64,000 nucleotides of DNA from Blumeriella jaapii (taxonomy: Eukaryota; Ascomycota; Leotiomycetes; Helotiales; Drepanopezizaceae), in contig VWND01000083.1 in the NCBI GenBank assembly GCA_009599575.1, forward strand, positions 62,001 to 126,000, read 5' to 3'. Positions 59,040 through 64,000 of the stretch are shown in pieces. Position 1 is the stretch's first letter. Every line of letters begins with the position of its first letter. The notes beneath the pieces were generated by a model. The model made no database searches, was not told the DNA's origin, and worked only from the letters and a program-made list of their open reading frames with translations. Both the position numbers and the translations under genes were made by a program.

Positions 59040-59300
59040 TTTTCGGAAAAAGTCAGCCTTTTAGCTTTCGTTATAAAAACCCAAAAATCAAAACGACGAA
59101 ACTGCTTTTACACGGTTATAAAAACGTTAAAAATAAAAACAATGCTTAAGAAAAGTACGACCGTTTTCGTTTTATTCGATAATAAAGCCGAAATTAATTG
59201 TATAAACCAAAAACAGCCGAAATTAATAATATCTCGATTATTACCGATAAGCGAATAATTTATATTATCGTTAATAAAAATACGATTGAATTTAATAAAA
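59040..59300 (+). pseudogene. retropepsin region of B4
   Basis: AFVIKTQKSKRRNCFYTVIK leads to VLFDNKAEINCINQK at about 59165-59215. The catalytic Asp is kept; Ser-Gly are read as Asn-Lys. Followed by the IISRLLPISE segment. Confidence 0.72.
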
Positions 59301-59612
59301 TTATACGAAATATAAAAATCGACGTTAAAAGTATTATTATTTATAAAAACTTTTTGATAATAAAAAAATGCTTTTATTCTATTATTTTTAAAATGCTTTG
59401 GATTTTGAAAAGTTTCGTTAGTTTTAAATATACCGAAAACGGCCAAATAAAAGCTTTTTTCTGAAATTAAAACCGATTTTTTTAAAATCAAATTATCGTC
59501 GCCGGCGATAAAATTTTTTTAATCGACGTTTTATCGAAAAACGAATAGCCGGCTTTGGTTTTAGAACAAACGTTAAATTATAATAAAACCTGAAAAATAC
59601 TTAGCTAAAAAC

Positions 59613-59645
59613 ATTCGCGTTATTAATCGAAATAGCACCGCGAAT
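59613..59645. repeat. 33-bp inverted-repeat cassette, B4 site 4
   Basis: ATTCGCG...CGCGAAT with both arms intact, between protease and RT, same position as 17040, 27392 and 48106. Confidence 0.88.
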
Positions 59646-59699
59646 AAAATTAGCTAATATTAATATTTTTAATTATTAATTCGGAAATAAAAGTTCCGA

Positions 59700-61557
59700 A
59701 AATTTCGTTTTCGTATTAAATAAGCCAAATTTATATATTTTACTTTTTTGTATTAATATCAGCACTTTTTACAAACGTAAAACTAATAAAATACGATTTG
59801 TTAATTTTAATAAATCCGATAAAAATATTCTCGGAAAAATAAACGATTAATTCGAAAAAAACAAAGCAATAAAACTATTTTAATCAATTATTAGCGAGCT
59901 CGAAGAATTTATTACCGGCCGATTTTCCAATTTATTATTTAACAGCCGATTTACAAAAAAACGATTTAATAACCTAGTAATCGGAATTTAATTTCTGCTA
60001 AAAAAGAAAAAAGTTTTATACGAAATCTTACGCAACCGAGAAAAAACTATAATTTTCGATTTTACCGAAATGGATTAATTCAGTTTTAACGTTACGCTTT
60101 ATATCGATATTAAAACCGTGTTTTACGAAACTTAGCAAAAAAAAACCTTTTTAATTTTTAAAGCTTTTTAAAATAAAATAATCGAAATGCTAAAAAAACG
60201 AATTAAATAAAAGATCCTCGAATTTTACCACGGTTTATATAAAAACAAATAATTTATCGTTGCGAAAAAAAAAAAAGCATTTACAAATTTATTATCGCAA
60301 TCGTCGAAATAAACAAAATAACGATACGAAACGTTAACGTACCGCTTAACGTCGATTAATTTTCAAACGAATTCGCAAAATTAACGATCGCTTTTTTTTT
60401 CGACCTGTTTTTCGGCTACGATTATTTAATATTTAATTTACGATTTCGAAATATAACGGCAATTTAAATTTCAATCGGTTTATTACGTATAACGAAAATA
60501 CTTATAAAAGCTATTAATTTAATCGTTTAATTCGTAAGAATCGTATACAAAATTTTTATGATTTGCATTTTTAATATTACCTTTTTTTACGTTAACGACG
60601 TCGGAATAAAAAGCTTTAAATTATATTATAATAATAAAAAAATCCTTTTTAAAATTCGACGTTATATAATAAAACATATTTAAAACATCGACAAAATTAT
60701 AATCTGCTTCGAAAAAGCTAAAGCTATTATTAGTTTTCGATTAAAATTTTATATATCCGAAATAAATATCGTCGATTATATAATTAACAACGCTAACCGC
60801 TATTTTTAACGAAAAAAAATTAAAAAGATTTACAAAAAAAAAAAATATAAAAATATTACCGAAGCCAAAACTTTTATTAGCGTTATAATTTACTACCGCA
60901 ATTAAATCAAAAATTTTTTTTAGAAAGCTGCATTTATTTACGCTACGATAAAAAAAAAAATCGATTTCGTTTAGGAAAAAAAACAAAACAAAATTATAAA
61001 AATTTTTAAAAACGATTTTTTATCGGCTTTATCGCTTATACGGATCGATTACAGCCCAAACGCAAAAAAAATCATTTTGATTATCGACGCTAATATTTTC
61101 GGTTGAAAAACTATATTGCAATAAATCGATAAAAACAAAAAACGATATTTTTACGATTCGAAAACGGCTTATAATCCTTCGCGGAAATACGCTACGATAT
61201 TATTAAACGAAAATATCGAAGCGCTTTTAAAAAAAAAAATAAAATAAAAAGCGAATTATACGACGTATATTTTATTTTGGAAATAAACGCGAAAGTTTTT
61301 ATCGATTAATTAAATAAAAAAGCTAATAATTTATTAAAAGCGCTTATTACTAATTAAATAACTTAAATGCGATTTATAAATTTCGAAATTAAACATATCA
61401 AAAAAACGATTAATACAACGGCAAACGGTTTTTTCAAACGAAAACGCTTTTATCCGTCTGATTTCGCTAAATAAAACGAATAAAATATTAACGAATAAAT
61501 CGCTAACGAAATCGGCTGCTTTGTTATTTGCGTTTTAAGTTTTATAAAATCAAAACT
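59700..61557 (+). pseudogene. reverse transcriptase and RNase H of B4
   Basis: LLASSKNLLPADFPIYYLTA (about 59895-59955), the RT palm with FSGYD-equivalent sequence near 60400, and a thumb region near 60700-60960. RNase H follows: DFLSALSLIRIDYSPNAKKI near 61010-61075 and IIDANIFG with the first acidic residue. The tether runs to the paired cassettes. Several frame changes and stops. Confidence 0.78.
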
Positions 61558-61653
61558 ACTCGCGTTATTATTTCGGCTGGCACCGCGAATAAAAAACATT
61601 AATTTTCGGGCCGAAAAAGCATTCGCGTTATTATTTCGGTTGGCATCGCGAAT
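61558..61653. repeat. Paired 33-bp inverted-repeat cassettes with palindromic spacer, B4 sites 2 and 3
   Basis: 61558-61590 and 61621-61653. The 30-bp spacer contains TTTTCGGGCCGAAAA (61602-61616), itself a perfect 7-bp-arm palindrome. All modules are in frame on the plus strand, coding for RLAPR-type peptides. Confidence 0.88.
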
Positions 61654-61659
61654 GGATTT

Positions 61660-63139
61660 AATCGAAAACGATCGGAATAAGCCGATTAACGACGAAAATA
61701 AACTTTTGATCGATAATTACGAAACCAACGATTTTTATTTAATCGCATATTATTTAACCATTTTGTTTAAATTATTTAGCGTATTAAATTATTAATTTAA
61801 ATCGTTTAAAAATCAAGCTTTCGATTATATTTTAGCCGATAAAAAATTATATAAAATAAAAAATAATATATATTAAAAACGCTTAGTAGTAAATAACAAA
61901 GCCGATAAATTTCAAATTATAAAAAAAACCTACGAAAAAGTGTTTTATAAAAAAACTAAAACTATTTATTACCGAATTAAAAACGATTTTTAATAAAAAA
62001 AGTATTTCGAAAACTGCAAAGCTTTCGTTAAAAATTACATTTTTTGCTAAAAACGAAAGCCTAGCCGAAAAAAAAACTTATTATATCCGACGTAATCTTT
62101 TAGAATCTGGAAAAAGATTAATTTCGACGTTATACGCGTACCGATCACCGACCGCGGATATACGTATTTCGTATTCGCTATCGACGATTTATTTAAATAA
62201 TTTAAAAAGCGATTTTTTCGAAACGCAATTTCCGAAGTTATAACGATTTTTTTTTAAAAAAACGTTATATATCGATACGGTTTATTTAGCAAATTAAACG
62301 TTAATAATAAATCCGAAAACAAAAGCGTTATCGAAACTTTTATAAAAAAATACAATATTTAGCGTATTTAAATTTTAGCTTATAATTCGAAAAACAACGG
62401 ATTCGTTAAACGAAACTATAAAAATATTTTCGACGACTTTTCAAAAGCCATTCGAAAAAGCTATAAGCGTTAATCGCGGAAATTCTCGGAAATGCTTTTT
62501 ATTATGCGTATATATATATACGCTTTTATTAAAATAATTTTATTTTTTATTTAATACGGCAAAAACGCTCGACTGTTTTTAAAAACAAAATAACTTGTAT
62601 AAAAGCTTTATAACGTGGTTAAAATAAAAACGAAAGCAAATCTGTTAGTAATAAAATTTAAATAATTCGATTACCGCGATATAAATATAAAAAAAATAAT
62701 TCTAAAAAAGAAAAAGTATAAAAAAGCAGTTAAAAAAGTCTGAAATAAAACCAAAGTTTTAAAAAAAACGCTAATCAAAAAAAAAAATCTAATTTTAATT
62801 TACGACGTCCAGCGCGCTATTAATAAATCGGCCGATATTAAGCTTGATTATAAATAGCTCGGATCTTACGAAATATACAAAGCCGAATTAAATAAAAGCT
62901 ATTATAAGTTTACGAAATTCGATAGAACGAAACTAAAAAAAACGTTCGCCGCCAACCGATTAAAGCGATTTTACAAAAAAAATCAGCAAATTTACTTATT
63001 AAATTTTAATTTAAAAACCGATTCCGACTTTAGCGATTCCGACGACGATTCCGACCAAAGCGATTATACGCTTAAAAAAAAAAACCTTTTAAAAAAGTTT
63101 AAAAACAGCCGAACGATAATCCCGCTGCTAAAACCATAA
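61660..63139 (+). pseudogene. integrase of B4
   Basis: Runs from DRNKPINDENKLLIDNYETN (61670-61730) through the core (62100-62480, NKSENKSVIETF-like word near 62310) to the C-terminal GPF/Y-like module (62790-62980; SADIKLDYK, KTFAANRLKRFYKK). It ends with an acidic tail TDSDFSDSDDDSDQSD at about 63019-63066. The frame seems to end at TAA 63137-63139 after Leu-Leu-Lys-Pro, though this TAA could be a mutated CAA. Confidence 0.78.
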
Positions 63140-64000
63140 TTCAAATCGTGATTTCATTTATAATAAAAAAAAGAAAAATGCTTATAAAATTATTTACTAA
63201 TTGTTTTACTGTTTTTATTATTTATTATTTTCTTTTTTATTATATATTGTTTTATTGTTTTTGTTTTGCTTTGCTTTGTATATAAACTATTTATTTTTAA
63301 AACCTTTTTTTATATTATTTAAAACATTTATTATATTTTTTTTTGTTTAATTATACTTTTATTTACCAAAACAAAAGCTTTGTATATATTTAAATCATAT
63401 ATCTGATACATTTATATTATTCGCATACTTTACGAAAACTATTTTTTATACATTTTATTATTTGCTATTTTCTGCACTATTTGCTTTTTTTGCTATTTTA
63501 AACGAATGCTTGCCTAAACAGTTATAATTTATTAAAAAAACAGCATACGAATTTCCGTAATTTTTAAATACAAATATTTTATAATTCCTATACTTTTTTT
63601 TAATTACTTTTTAATAAATATAATACATTTTTTTAATTAATAAACCTATCGATATTATATCGTTTTTTAAGCAAAACGTTGCCAAACCTAGCAAATTTAT
63701 TTTTAATTTATTTTAAAACGGAATTATTATACGCAATTTTTCCGAATTTAAGCAAATATATAATACCGCTATTTTAAATTAATAAATAGCTTTCGTAAAA
63801 ATATTTATAAAACAATTCGATATAATAACTGAAAACGTTAACGAATTTTTATTCGATTACGAAAACTTCGTTAAAGCTGAATTCGTTCGCAGAAGCTTTA
63901 ATTACGACAAATTCTTATTAAATTACGATAACGTTTTAAAAGCTTTTGCCGAAGCAAAAAAAGCTCGAAATAACAAAAAAAAAATAACAAACCGAATATT
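63140..64000 (+). pseudogene. Start of extra ORF, B4 (cut by window edge)
   Basis: An A+T-rich stretch without clear coding (63140-63490) is followed by the extra-ORF N-terminus: NACLNSYNLLKKQ near 63510, then FLFDYENFVKAEFVRRSFNY and DKFLLNYDNVLKAFAEAKKA (63846-63960). This is closely similar to B2 but with a frameshift near 63630. The Ala and Glu residues of B4 give a less mutated view of the N-terminal helical part. Confidence 0.65.

Larger units (their letters stand above)
56006..64000 (+). mobile_element. Element B4: family-B element, inverted, runs off right edge
   Basis: 5' LTR 56006-56272, gag with N-terminal extension, protease, RT, RNase H, integrase and the beginning of the extra ORF, all on the plus strand. 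It is colinear with B2 in reverse (window end matches about 23050). Inserted in B6; the right-hand LTR and target duplication are outside the window. Confidence 0.9.

Noticed and set aside
1..64000. CRISPR array, rRNA, tRNA, or intact host gene
   Set aside because: No spaced direct repeats, no recognisable RNA genes, and no frame outside the retroelements that could not be explained by them.

Overview
This window looks like a strongly A+T-rich, gene-free block of a filamentous ascomycete (Pezizomycotina-type) chromosome. I see no host gene, rRNA, tRNA or CRISPR array. It is built from LTR retrotransposons of the Ty3/Gypsy type that carry the marks of repeat-induced point mutation (RIP). C is replaced by T next to A on either strand, so CpA/TpG become TpA, stops sit almost only where CAA, CAG or TGG codons would be, and CpG is retained. 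No species is claimed.

Four families are present. Names are local to this report. A is about 6.5 kb with 268-297 bp LTRs and 5-bp target duplications. It has gag, protease, RT, RNase H, integrase and a chromodomain, so it is a chromovirus. B is about 11.3 kb with 267 bp LTRs and 4-bp target duplications. It has gag, protease, RT, RNase H and integrase, followed on the same strand by an extra frame of about 1,100 codons that I do not recognise. C is about 7.4 kb with 412 bp LTRs and 5-bp target duplications. It has gag, protease, RT, RNase H and integrase, plus a 284-codon frame on the opposite strand between integrase and the 3' LTR. D is a gag-protease-RT fragment whose LTRs lie outside the window.

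Layout, as a nest. D (52411-54670) is the oldest visible layer, interrupted on its left by B5 and on its right by B6. B5 (51753-52410) contains B3 (46178-51752). B3 contains A2 (44329-46177). A2 contains C2 (1190-2952, 31952-34078 and 41440-44328). C2 contains A4 (1-1189), B1 (2953-31951) and C1 (34079-41439). B1 contains A1 (5045-11505) and B2 (19773-31037). B6 (54671-56005) contains B4 (56006 to the window end). Target-site duplications seen on both sides prove four of these steps: A1 in B1 (ATTTA), B2 in B1 (ATAA), B1 in C2 (CTAA) and C1 in C2 (ATTCG).

All coding regions are decayed. I describe them as pseudogenes and give approximate edges where stops and frameshifts blur them. Three features go beyond ordinary dead retrotransposons: the large extra sense ORF of family B, the conserved antisense ORF of family C, and a set of 33-bp inverted-repeat cassettes (ATTCGCG...CGCGAAT) that sit at four places in B coding sequence, always in the same reading phase.
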